This document shows positions 23,971-31,925 of a stretch of 46,746 nucleotides of DNA, in pieces. The stretch's first letter is position 1. Each line of letters begins with the position of its first letter. The stretch spans positions 1 to 46,746 of the forward strand of contig CAZVFX010000053.1 in the NCBI GenBank assembly GCA_964626565.1, given 5' to 3'. The DNA comes from CAZVFX01 sp964626565. GTDB lineage: Bacteria; Myxococcota_A; UBA9042; CAIXZC01. The position numbers and the translations under genes are program-made. A model generated the notes under the pieces. The model had not been told where the DNA came from and ran no database searches. It worked only from the letters and a program-made list of their open reading frames with translations.

Positions 23971-25278
23971 TCACCCCAGGCTGATACGTTCGATGTTGGC
24001 GCCGATGGAGTTCAGGCGTACATCGATCGATTCGTATCCCCTGTCGATCTGTCCCACGTTGTAGATGTGCGTCTCCCCTTCAGCACACAGCCCCGCCATA
24101 ACCAGCGCCATACCGGCGCGAATGTCCGGACTCTCAACTCGGCAACCGTACAGCTTGGCGGGCCCGGCCACCACCACCCGGTGAGGGTCGCACAGAATGA
24201 TCCTCGCACCCATTGCGATGAGGTGGTCTACAAAAAACATGCGCCCATCGAACATCTTCTCGAAAAACAAGATCGTACCGTTGGCCTGGGTCGCGATGAC
24301 GATGGCGGTGCTCATGAGGTCGGTAGGAAACTGCGGCCACGGCGCGTCGTCTATCTTGGGCACGGCACCGTGCAATTCGTACTGAATGTTCAACTCCCGC
24401 GTTCCCGGCACGACCAGAACATCCTCGCCCTCAAAGTAGGTCTCTACTCCCAACTTCCGGTAGTTGAGCAGGATGTTTCGCAGGTCCTCGCGGTTGACCC
24501 GCTCGATCCGCAACTCCCCGCCGGTGGCAGCCGCAATACCGATGAAGCTCCCCACCTCCAGGTAGTCTGTACCGATGGTGAAATCAGCCCCTTTGAGCTG
24601 CTTGACCCCTTCGATACGGAGCTGGTTGGTGCCGATCCCCTCGATCTTGGCGCCCATTGCGTTGAGCAACCTGGCCAGTCCCTGCACATGAGGTTCGCAC
24701 GCGGCGTTACGGATTACCGACTTCCCCTTGGACATGGCCGCAGCCATGATGATGTTCTCCGTCGCCGTCACACTGGCTTCATCCAGGAAGATGTCGGCGC
24801 CCTTCAGCTTCTGCCGCTCCAGGTAGTAGGTGCGCCCCACGGTGAGTTCGGCGCCCAGTGCCTTCATGCCGTCAAAGTGAGTATCCAGCCGACGCCGGCC
24901 CAGCACGTCGCCACCGGGGGGCGGAAGTTCGACCCGCCCCAGCCGCGCCAGCAAGGGGCCGACAAACATGATGGAGGCCCGCACTTTACGGCACAACTGC
25001 TCGTCAAGACGCCACGTGTCTATCCCCTTCGCCTCGATACGAAAAGCGTTGGCCTCCAGCTTGTCCACCTTGCCGCCCATCGCTTCTACCACCCGGAGCA
25101 TCACCAGAACGTCCTCGATCTCCGGGACGTTGCGTAAGATCACCGGCTCGTCGGTCATGATGCACGCGGCAATTGCCGGCAGGGCCTCGTTCTTGCTGCC
25201 CATCGGCACTATGGTCCCGCTGACCGGGGATCCCCCCGTGATGACGAATTTCTCCAACCCCTTGTCGTTACCCGTCAT
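23971..25278 (-). CDS. murA: UDP-N-acetylglucosamine 1-carboxyvinyltransferase, Asp-type active site
   Basis: MurA transfers enolpyruvate from PEP to UDP-GlcNAc, the first committed step of peptidoglycan synthesis. The 435-aa protein has the substrate Lys/Asn in MGSKNEALPAIAA, the family segment ASIMFVGPLLARLG and the active-site loop PPPGGDVLGRRRLDTH. In most bacteria the loop is PGGC-x-I-G and its Cys (115 in E. coli) is the general acid and the target of fosfomycin. Here it is Asp124 (GAC at 24907-24909). The same exchange is known in Mycobacterium, Chlamydia and Borrelia and gives fosfomycin resistance with retained activity. It is 2 nt from recF and probably in its transcript. Confidence 0.93.
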   Translation of the reverse strand: MTGNDKGLEKFVITGGSPVSGTIVPMGSKNEALPAIAACIMTDEPVILRNVPEIEDVLVMLRVVEAMGGKVDKLEANAFRIEAKGIDTWRLDEQLCRKVRASIMFVGPLLARLGRVELPPPGGDVLGRRRLDTHFDGMKALGAELTVGRTYYLERQKLKGADIFLDEASVTATENIIMAAAMSKGKSVIRNAACEPHVQGLARLLNAMGAKIEGIGTNQLRIEGVKQLKGADFTIGTDYLEVGSFIGIAAATGGELRIERVNREDLRNILLNYRKLGVETYFEGEDVLVVPGTRELNIQYELHGAVPKIDDAPWPQFPTDLMSTAIVIATQANGTILFFEKMFDGRMFFVDHLIAMGARIILCDPHRVVVAGPAKLYGCRVESPDIRAGMALVMAGLCAEGETHIYNVGQIDRGYESIDVRLNSIGANIERISLG

Positions 25279-25280
25279 AT

Positions 25281-26417
25281 CTAACCACTCCTGCCTGCTG
25301 CGTTGAAGGGTTGTTTTATGGTCCCGCTGTCCACCTCAAAAAAACGAACGTCACCCTCTAATACCATATCAGGTTTGGATGTAGTAGAGATAAGTGTCTG
25401 GATTCCCCATCCGGAAATCACCGAAAAAAGGAGTTCGGCCCGCTGGTCATCCAGTTCCGAGGCCACATCGTCAAGAAGGAGCACCGGATTAATGCCGAAT
25501 TTCTGCCGCCACAACTGCAACTGGGCCAGCTTCAGCGCAACCGCGACCTGGCGCTGCTCGCCCTGGGATGCGAAGAAGCGAGCCTCCTTGCCGTTAAGCC
25601 TGAGCGCAAGATCGTCCAGGTGAGGCCCCACCGAAGTGCGCGCAGCCGGCATGTCGGCCCGACGCCGGGTGGCCAGTTCAGAAAGGAGCCTCTTTTCCAA
25701 CTCCTCTCGCCGCCCCTCGGCCTCAGGTAACTCTATGCTTGAGTCATAGCCGCCATCCAACTCCAGCCTCGCCGCAGTGTGCTCCGACACCCGCATAACA
25801 GCAAGGGGAAGGAACTCCTCAAGATAACCAATTCTAGCATCCAGCAGCGCCGCTCCCCGACGAGCAAGCTGCTCCTCAAAGGACTCAATCAAGCCCCCGG
25901 GAGGCGCTCGGCCGGTTGAAAAATCCCGGAGCAGATGATTGCGCTCGCGCAACAGCTTCTGGTATTCCCGCAACAGCTTGCCATGGGAAGGCTCCTGAAA
26001 GGCAATCGCCCGGTCGAGAAAGTCCCGCCTCACCGACTTGCTCCCCTTGACCAGGGAAAGGTCCTCCGGGCCGAAAAAGATGACCCGCAGGTGGTTCGCT
26101 ATCTCCAGAAGAGAACACCCTTCCTTGCCTTCCAGTCCATGCCGCCGCTCCCCCTCAGCCAGGGTGAGCGAAATCCGGGATTCGACGCCATCTCCCTCTA
26201 CCGTCAACTCCACCCGCGCCGCAGCCGCGCCGAAGCGCAACATGTCCACCTGCTTCCCCGGCCGAAAACTGCGGCCGTAGCAGCTCACGTAGATCCCTTC
26301 CAGCGCGTTGGTCTTCCCCTGACCGTTAGGGCCGAACAGGACGTTCACCCCCTCGCAAGGTTCAAACGTCCCCTCTACATTCCTGAAATCTCGATAGGTG
26401 GCGCTGGTGATGTGCAT
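25281..26417 (-). CDS. recF: DNA replication and repair protein RecF
   Basis: RecF is an SMC-like ATPase that helps load RecA at gaps and supports stalled forks. The 378-aa length is normal. It has the N-terminal YRDFRNVEG, Walker A FGPNGQGKTN (Lys35), the signature region FASQGEQRQVAVALKLAQ and Walker B LLLDDVASELDDQR. It follows dnaN by 17 nt in the classical dnaA-dnaN-recF order. Confidence 0.95.
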   Translation of the reverse strand: MHITSATYRDFRNVEGTFEPCEGVNVLFGPNGQGKTNALEGIYVSCYGRSFRPGKQVDMLRFGAAAARVELTVEGDGVESRISLTLAEGERRHGLEGKEGCSLLEIANHLRVIFFGPEDLSLVKGSKSVRRDFLDRAIAFQEPSHGKLLREYQKLLRERNHLLRDFSTGRAPPGGLIESFEEQLARRGAALLDARIGYLEEFLPLAVMRVSEHTAARLELDGGYDSSIELPEAEGRREELEKRLLSELATRRRADMPAARTSVGPHLDDLALRLNGKEARFFASQGEQRQVAVALKLAQLQLWRQKFGINPVLLLDDVASELDDQRAELLFSVISGWGIQTLISTTSKPDMVLEGDVRFFEVDSGTIKQPFNAAGRSG

Positions 26418-26434
26418 CCGGGTTGAGGCGGTCT

Positions 26435-27562
26435 CTAGGCTTCTTCGATAGGCATGAGCACGTAGGCCACATTCTCTTCGGCCTCGGAGGGAACCAGCAG
26501 GCAGGGGGCTCCCGGTTCGGTCATCTTCAGCAATATCTGCTGCGACTCAACGGCCGAGGCGCTGTCCAGCAGGTAGCGGTGATTGAAGCCCACGACAAAG
26601 GACTCGCCCTCGTAGTCGGCATAGATAGTGGTCTCTCCGGAGCCGGCCTGGGGATTCGCCGACGAGATAATCAGAGTCTCCGGTCTCACCTCTAACTTGA
26701 CGGTGAGAATGTTCGGGTCGGTGAGAGGCAACACCCGCCGCATACCTTCCAACAGTTCCGGAGCATCCACGGAAAATTCCCGGGTAAATTCGCCGGGAAT
26801 GACGCTCTCGTAGTCCGGATATTCTTCATCGATTTCACGCACGTACAATGCCGCATTGCCCGCCCGGAACACCACTTCGCCAGAGCCAAACCCGATGAAC
26901 ACGTCCCCGGTTTCGCTGTCCAGGATCTTCTTCGCCTCCAGAATCCCCTTCCGGTGGACGATGACACCCATCTGGTCGAAAGGAACATCCATACCCTCGA
27001 AATGCTGCTCCACCCTGGCCAGGCGATGGCCGTCGGTAGCAACGCAGGCAAACGACAGTTTGTCGCCATCCTTCTTCAAATCGAAGAAGATGCCGTTCAG
27101 GTTCATGCGGGCCTCTTCCAACGACATGCAGAACGAACTCTTGGCGAGCATCTTGCGCATGCTCGAAATAGGAATGGCGATACCCGGCTCAGAGTCGCTC
27201 TTCTCGATGCGGGGAAAATCATCGGGGTCGTAGCCGGCCAGGTCGTACTTACTGTTGCCCGCCGCAACGTGCAGCCGCTCGCCGGTGTCCTTTTCCACCT
27301 GGATGTCCACCGAGGGCAATACCTTGACGATATCGTACAGAGTCTTGCCGCTGATAACCGCCTTGCCTTCCCTTTCCACTTCGGCAGGGCATCGGTCCAT
27401 CAACACCACGTCGTAGTCCGTGCAAGTAAGCTTCAGCTCGTTGTCACCAACCGTCTCAATAAGCAGATGGGAGAGCACGGCGATGGTTGACTTCTTTTCA
27501 ACGATTCCCTGGGCCCGGGAAAGCATCCTTGCGAAATGGTCTCGTTGCACCGCAAACTTCAT
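26435..27562 (-). CDS. dnaN: DNA polymerase III sliding clamp (beta subunit)
   Basis: The beta clamp is a ring-shaped dimer that tethers polymerase to DNA. The 375-aa protein begins MKFAVQRDHFARML and contains the family segments IAVLSHLLIET, KTLYDIVKVLP, FACVATDGHRLAR and, near the C-terminus, VGFNHRYLLD; the protein ends in a family-like LMPIEEA where LMP(M/V)R is usual. GAGGTGG stands 5 nt before the ATG. The 243-nt gap to dnaA holds the candidate origin. Confidence 0.96.
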   Translation of the reverse strand: MKFAVQRDHFARMLSRAQGIVEKKSTIAVLSHLLIETVGDNELKLTCTDYDVVLMDRCPAEVEREGKAVISGKTLYDIVKVLPSVDIQVEKDTGERLHVAAGNSKYDLAGYDPDDFPRIEKSDSEPGIAIPISSMRKMLAKSSFCMSLEEARMNLNGIFFDLKKDGDKLSFACVATDGHRLARVEQHFEGMDVPFDQMGVIVHRKGILEAKKILDSETGDVFIGFGSGEVVFRAGNAALYVREIDEEYPDYESVIPGEFTREFSVDAPELLEGMRRVLPLTDPNILTVKLEVRPETLIISSANPQAGSGETTIYADYEGESFVVGFNHRYLLDSASAVESQQILLKMTEPGAPCLLVPSEAEENVAYVLMPIEEA

Positions 27563-27587
27563 TTTTCCACCTCAATCGATTTGCACC

Positions 27588-27796
27588 TTTTCGATATAGA
27601 ACACTTCTATTTAAAAAACAACCTTCTTAAGCCCTGTGGAAACGGGGAAATCAGCTTGCAAGCCACTGTTTGTGCGGTTTACCGGTCCACAGGGGCCGGT
27701 TGGTAACGTGTGCAAAAAGTGTGGACAAGAAAATCGCATCGTTTTTCCACAGGGTAATAAACAGGCTTTCCACATCATATCCCCAGGTGTGGTGAA
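27588..27796. other. oriC: Candidate chromosomal origin (oriC): DnaA-box cluster and AT-rich segment
   Basis: The dnaA-dnaN spacer has an AT-rich stretch (27588-27630, including TATTTAAAAAACAA) that could unwind. Beside it lie matches to the DnaA box TTATCCACA or its complement: TGTGGAAAC (27635-27643), TGTGGACAA (27720-27728), TTTTCCACA (27743-27751), CTTTCCACA (27766-27774) and weaker ATATCCCCA (27777-27785) and TGTGGTGAA (27788-27796). The second and third differ from the consensus by one base. The dnaA-dnaN spacer is a common origin position. Cumulative GC skew over the whole chromosome would be the test. Confidence 0.65.
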
Positions 27797-27805
27797 GGCT
27801 TAAAA

Positions 27806-29110
27806 CTAGCGCCTCAGACGCGATTCGAGTTCCTCAATATCCTGCTGCAGCGTGGTGTCTACTTTGAGGTTGCGCTCGATCTTGCGGATGCCGGAAATAA
27901 CGCTCGTGTGGTCCCTTCCGCCGAACTTCTTGCCAATGTCGGGGAGGGAAAGCAAGGTGAACTTTCGGGCGAGGTACATGGAGACGTGACGGGGTGTGGT
28001 GAAGTTCTTCTTCCTGCTCTTTGAAATAAGGTCGTCCACGCCCACGGAGAAGCGCTGGCTTACCACCCGCATGATGTTCTCGATGTTGATCTTGCGGGCC
28101 TGCTGCTTGAAGTAGGACTTCAGCGACTCACGGGCCAGCTTGATGGTGATGGGGACCTTCCTGGTGATCGATTCCAACTGCAAGCGATTGAGGCAGCTCT
28201 CCAATTCCCGCACGTTGTCGCTGACTTCCCGGGCGATGAGGTCAGCCACGTCACCGGGAAGATCCAGCCCCACCTGGACCGCCTTGTGTTGTAGGATCGC
28301 CATGCGGGTGTCCATCTCCGGTGCGCTGATATCCGCGATGAGCCCCCACTCGAAGCGGGAAAGCAACCGTTCTTCGATATCGGGGATCTCTCGTGGAAAC
28401 CGGTCGCTGGTAAGTACGATCTGTTTGTGCGCAGAGTGCAGGGCGTTGAACGCGTGGAAAAATTCAAACTGGGTGCGCTCTCCCCGCCCGGAAAGAAAAT
28501 GAACATCGTCTACCAGAAGCAGGTCGCAGGAATCCCGGTATTTCACTCGGAACTGATCCATTCGCTTCAGTCGCACCGATGAGTAGAAATCGTTAAGGTA
28601 TGTGTCCAGGGTGATGTAGACCACCCTCAGTCGCGGGTCTCGCTGCTGGGCCGCATGTCCGATGGCGTACAGCAGGTGGGTCTTCCCCAGGCCCGTTCCT
28701 CCGTAAATGAACAGCGGGTTGTAGGCCCGCCCCGGCCGGTTGGCCACAGCCTTGGCCGCAGCATAAGCCATATGGTTGGAAGAGCCGACCACGAATCCAT
28801 CGAAGGTATAGTCCGACTCGAAACGGGGATGCTGTCCGGCCGACGCCGTAATGGCCCGGTCAAACAGTTCAGGGTTCTTGAATTTGTACTCTACTTCCAA
28901 CGGCTTTTGAGTCACGGCTTCCAGGGCTCGGACAACCAGAGGTTCATAGTGTTCGATGAACCAGGTCTGAAACTCCCCGTCCTTCACCAGCAGCGTTACC
29001 GTGCCGTTGTGCCACTCTACCGCCTGTACAGGTTTCAGCCAGTTTCGGAATTCCACCGGCCGGACCTGTGGCCGGACTTTGTCCAGCACTTCCTGCCACA
29101 CATTCTCCAT
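27806..29110 (-). CDS. dnaA: Chromosomal replication initiator DnaA
   Basis: DnaA binds oriC boxes as an ATP-dependent filament and opens the duplex. The 434-aa protein has domain I at the N-terminus (VWQEVLDKVRPQV), a short linker, the AAA+ domain with YGGTGLGKTHLLYAI and Walker B DLLLVDDVHFLSG, and the helix-turn-helix DNA-binding domain with RHVSMYLARKFT and GRDHTSVISGIRKIE, which contains the DnaA signature. The start at 29110 is preceded by GGAG 9 nt upstream. It is the first gene of the minus-strand series that runs to gyrA. Confidence 0.97.
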   Translation of the reverse strand: MENVWQEVLDKVRPQVRPVEFRNWLKPVQAVEWHNGTVTLLVKDGEFQTWFIEHYEPLVVRALEAVTQKPLEVEYKFKNPELFDRAITASAGQHPRFESDYTFDGFVVGSSNHMAYAAAKAVANRPGRAYNPLFIYGGTGLGKTHLLYAIGHAAQQRDPRLRVVYITLDTYLNDFYSSVRLKRMDQFRVKYRDSCDLLLVDDVHFLSGRGERTQFEFFHAFNALHSAHKQIVLTSDRFPREIPDIEERLLSRFEWGLIADISAPEMDTRMAILQHKAVQVGLDLPGDVADLIAREVSDNVRELESCLNRLQLESITRKVPITIKLARESLKSYFKQQARKINIENIMRVVSQRFSVGVDDLISKSRKKNFTTPRHVSMYLARKFTLLSLPDIGKKFGGRDHTSVISGIRKIERNLKVDTTLQQDIEELESRLRR

Positions 29111-29441
29111 TTCTATCAGCTCCGCTGTGCCAGGGGTATGGAACCCCTGTGAGAATTGCTTCCCTTACTCGTTTTTGCGACCCCACCTTGCTGGCGTCCT
29201 TACCCTATGTTCGATCCGGTTTCGAAAAGCTGTCAAGCCGTTTTTGCAAACCCGGTGATCCGAGGGAGATCCGACGTTTTTTCACGGGTGCGCGGAAACG
29301 CAGTAGCCGAGCGGACGATCTGAAATAAAACGCCAGAAATGACCCTTTTTAGCGCGCTCTGAAGGAGCCGCCGGGAAACCCGCATGGGGCCTCGTATACG
29401 CCGGTTTTTTGGCGAGATCATGAATGCCTTTCCGCATGGAC
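29111..29441. other. Intergenic region between dnaA and the vertex-protein operon
   Basis: About 330 nt without a credible gene. rpmH, often found upstream of dnaA, was looked for and is absent. On the dnaA side a perfect hairpin, CAGGGGT (29131-29137) with ACCCCTG (29143-29149), lies in the dnaA leader. A TTGACA on the minus strand (29231-29236) could be a dnaA -35 box, but no good -10 follows. The rest shows nothing I can name. Confidence 0.5.
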
Positions 29442-29471
29442 TTGACAGAAATGGAGTAACCACAGTACATT
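29442..29471 (+). promoter_or_regulatory. Promoter of the EutN/CcmL pair
   Basis: TTGACA (29442-29447), an 18-nt spacer and TACATT (29466-29471) form a plausible sigma-70 promoter. GGAGG (29480-29484) and the ATG at 29491 follow closely, so the leader would be very short. Confidence 0.5.
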
Positions 29472-29490
29472 AGCCGCCTGGAGGCTGAAA

Positions 29491-29772
29491 ATGATCTTGG
29501 GTAAAGTCATCGGCCGGGTTGTTTGTTCCCAATATTACGAAGGGCTGGAAGGAAAGAAATTCCTCTACGTCCAGACCATGAACGAACATTGGGAACCGGT
29601 GGGAGATAAGGTCATTGCCGTGGATACCGTCATGGCGGGCCTCGGCGATCCGGTGTACATGGTGCTGTCCAGAGAAGCAGCCCTGGCCCTGGAGCCGTGG
29701 TTTGTTCCCGTCGACCACACCATCGTCGGCATTGTCGATTCGGTGGACCTCCTCGAGGAGGTCAAGCAGTGA
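29491..29772 (+). CDS. EutN/CcmL-family microcompartment vertex protein, copy 1
   Basis: This 93-aa protein fits the BMC pentamer family (EutN/CcmL), whose pentamers cap the vertices of bacterial microcompartments. It shows LGKVIGRVVCSQ at the start, GKKFLYVQTMN in the middle, VIAVDTVMAGLGDPVYMVL as the conserved core and PVDHTIVGIVDSVD at the end; all align with the usual pattern (GKV-G-VV, AVD-VGAG-GD, PVDAAIVGIVD). GGAGG lies 6 nt before the ATG. It overlaps the second copy by GTGA. No BMC-H or BMC-T shell gene and no encapsulated-enzyme gene is in the window, so its compartment, if any, is encoded elsewhere, or the protein acts outside a shell. Confidence 0.85.
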   Translation: MILGKVIGRVVCSQYYEGLEGKKFLYVQTMNEHWEPVGDKVIAVDTVMAGLGDPVYMVLSREAALALEPWFVPVDHTIVGIVDSVDLLEEVKQ

Positions 29773-30050
29773 CCCTTGCAAAAGTCATCGGAACCGTAGT
29801 GTCCACAATCAAACACGCCGACTACTCGGGCCTCAAACTGTTCGTGGTTCAGCCCATCTCCATCGAAGGTGAAGATACCGATGAGACGTTTCTGGCTGTG
29901 GATGTTGCCCAGGCCGGCGTCGGCGACACAGTGCTGGTATTACGTGAAGGCAACGGCATTCGCCAGATCTTCGGAAGGGAACTCTTCTGCATCCGCTCCT
30001 GCGTGGTAGGCATCGTCGACCACGTCGAAAAAGGCTGCTGGGTGAGCTAA
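29769..30050 (+). CDS. EutN/CcmL-family microcompartment vertex protein, copy 2
   Basis: This second 93-aa family member starts at a GTG overlapping the stop of copy 1 by four bases, so both are translated together. LAKVIGTVVSTIKH, GLKLFVVQPI, FLAVDVAQAGVGDTVLVL and CVVGIVDHVEKG mark the fold. It is clearly diverged from copy 1 (cysteines near its end, a longer acidic loop), so the pair may form mixed or different pentamers rather than be a recent duplication. An in-frame ATG at 29697 lies deep inside copy 1 and is rejected. It is convergent with the acyl-CoA ligase gene, 16 nt away. Confidence 0.85.
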   Translation: MTLAKVIGTVVSTIKHADYSGLKLFVVQPISIEGEDTDETFLAVDVAQAGVGDTVLVLREGNGIRQIFGRELFCIRSCVVGIVDHVEKGCWVS

Positions 30051-30066
30051 GCCCCAGTCCCATCTT

Positions 30067-31833
30067 TCAAGTTCCGTATATCTCATCTATCAAAGGAGCA
30101 TATTTCTCGTTGATGGCCTTGCGCTTGAGCTTCATGGTGGGGGTTAACTCGCCAGCGTCTTGAGTAAACTCCGTGGCCAGCAGGGTGATCTTCTTGATCC
30201 TCTCGTAGGGGCCCAGCGGACCGGAACGGGCCGCAATTCGCTGCTCGTACATGGCCGCGACCTCCGGAGCCGCAACTAACTGCTCACGGGTATCGTACTT
30301 CAGCCCCTTCTCCCTTGCCCACTCCTCCAGAGCGTCAAACGAAGGCACTACCAGCGCGCTGATGAAAGGACGGCGATCCCCGATGGCCACGATCTGCTCA
30401 ATGAAGTGGTCACCTCCCACCACCAGCTCGATGTGCTGAGGCGCGATGTTCTTGCCCCCCGACGTTATGATCAGATCTTTAATGCGGTCCGTAATCTTCA
30501 AGAAACCATCTTCGTCGAATTCGCCGACGTCTCCAGTCTTGAACCAGCCGTCCACGAACGCCTCGGCCGTCGCCTCCGGCTTATTGTAGTAGCCCTTCAT
30601 CACGTTGGGTCCCTTGGCCTGGATCTCGCCCTCTTCAGAGATGCGCACCGTGACTCCGGTGATCGGCTTTCCCACCGTGCCAAACCTGAACTCCCGCGGT
30701 ACATTGGCGGAAATAACCGGCGAAGTCTCAGTCAAACCATATCCCTCACAAATGAGCAGGCCGATGGAGAGGAAAAACTCTTCGATCTCTGCAGCCAGCG
30801 GCGCCCCTCCGGCAATGAAGAATTTTTTGCTCCCTCCAACCACCGCGCGGATCTTGCTCAATACCAGTTTTTCCGCCAACGAGTGCTGCCACGCCAGGAG
30901 AGGGCTTACCCACCGTCCTTTCCTGGTCGCATACTCGTATCGCCCGCCCGTGAAAATGGCCCAACGGAACAGGAGTTTTTTTGGCAGGGAGGCTGACTCC
31001 AGCCGGTTGAGAACTGTGGAATAGATCTTCTCGTAAAGCCTTGGCACGCTCACCATTGCCGAGGGCTTGACTTCGCTCAGCGCCTCCTTGATCTGCCTGG
31101 GATCCTCCAGATAGTAAGTGGACGCGCCGTGCAGGAACACATAGTACGACCAGGCCCGCTCCAGCACGTGGCTCAAAGGCAGGAAACACACCGACCGATC
31201 GTTGGCATCGATCTTCGCCTCCTGCTCCAGAGCATGAAACTGATGAAAGAAGTTGGCGTGGGTGAGCATTACGCCCTTAGGCTCGCCCGTGGTGCCGGAG
31301 GTGTAGATAAGAGAGGCCAGGTCATCCGCCTTCACCGCGGTCAGGCGTTGTTCGATCTCCTCATCCCGTTCATCGGTTGTGCCCGACTCCAGCAGCTTCT
31401 CGAAGTTGACTGCACCTTCTCCCTCAGCCCGAGGGTAGCTGACGATAGTCTCAAGGGTGGTGTCTGCCAGCAGGGCGTGGGCTTTTTCGTACTGCTCCCG
31501 GTTCCCGACGAACAGCACTCGAATGGATGCATCGTCGAGGATATAGCGGAGCTGCTCCACCGTGTTGGTGGCGTACACCGGCACGCTCACTGCGCCCACG
31601 GTGAGGATGGCGATGTCCGAGATGGTCCATTCGAAGCGATTAGGTGAGAAAATCCCTACCCGCTCTCCCGCCTCTACCCCCAGCCCCATGAGCGCCCGGG
31701 CCAGTTGCCGGACCCGGACCCCCATTTCCCGGTAAGTTATGGTGTCCCACCCCTCATCAGTCCGGAATCCCTGGGCGGCATTGTCCGCAAATTGTTCCGC
31801 CTTCTCATTGAAATACAACGCTAGATGATCCAT
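30067..31833 (-). CDS. Long-chain fatty acid-CoA ligase (AMP-forming)
   Basis: This 588-aa ANL-superfamily enzyme activates fatty acids to acyl-CoA through an acyl-adenylate. The P-loop motif is LIYTSGTTGEPKGVMLTH, followed by LPLSHVLERAW, the A5-type motif GYGLTETSPV and the hinge/C-terminal region FKTGDVGEFDEDGFLKITDR. The FadD15-like long-chain subgroup is suggested by the length and by the SHVLER and ITSGGKNIAPQ segments. The start at 31833 is preferred because GGGAGG lies 6 nt upstream; an in-frame ATG at 31857 has none. It could serve beta-oxidation or lipid recycling and would make sense with a FadL-type importer, although the two genes are 29 kb apart. Confidence 0.9.
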   Translation of the reverse strand: MDHLALYFNEKAEQFADNAAQGFRTDEGWDTITYREMGVRVRQLARALMGLGVEAGERVGIFSPNRFEWTISDIAILTVGAVSVPVYATNTVEQLRYILDDASIRVLFVGNREQYEKAHALLADTTLETIVSYPRAEGEGAVNFEKLLESGTTDERDEEIEQRLTAVKADDLASLIYTSGTTGEPKGVMLTHANFFHQFHALEQEAKIDANDRSVCFLPLSHVLERAWSYYVFLHGASTYYLEDPRQIKEALSEVKPSAMVSVPRLYEKIYSTVLNRLESASLPKKLLFRWAIFTGGRYEYATRKGRWVSPLLAWQHSLAEKLVLSKIRAVVGGSKKFFIAGGAPLAAEIEEFFLSIGLLICEGYGLTETSPVISANVPREFRFGTVGKPITGVTVRISEEGEIQAKGPNVMKGYYNKPEATAEAFVDGWFKTGDVGEFDEDGFLKITDRIKDLIITSGGKNIAPQHIELVVGGDHFIEQIVAIGDRRPFISALVVPSFDALEEWAREKGLKYDTREQLVAAPEVAAMYEQRIAARSGPLGPYERIKKITLLATEFTQDAGELTPTMKLKRKAINEKYAPLIDEIYGT

Positions 31834-31925
31834 CACACGCCTCCCGCCGATCTTCATCCGATTGTCGGTTTTCGTTGCTCAATTTGCAAACTTCAATTTA
31901 CCATGCTTCAAAATAGGGAGATGTC

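Noticed and set aside
29111..29490. rpmH or other small gene upstream of dnaA
   Set aside because: No frame shows the L34 pattern of basic residues, and the longest ORF (29068-29328) runs out of antisense dnaA.
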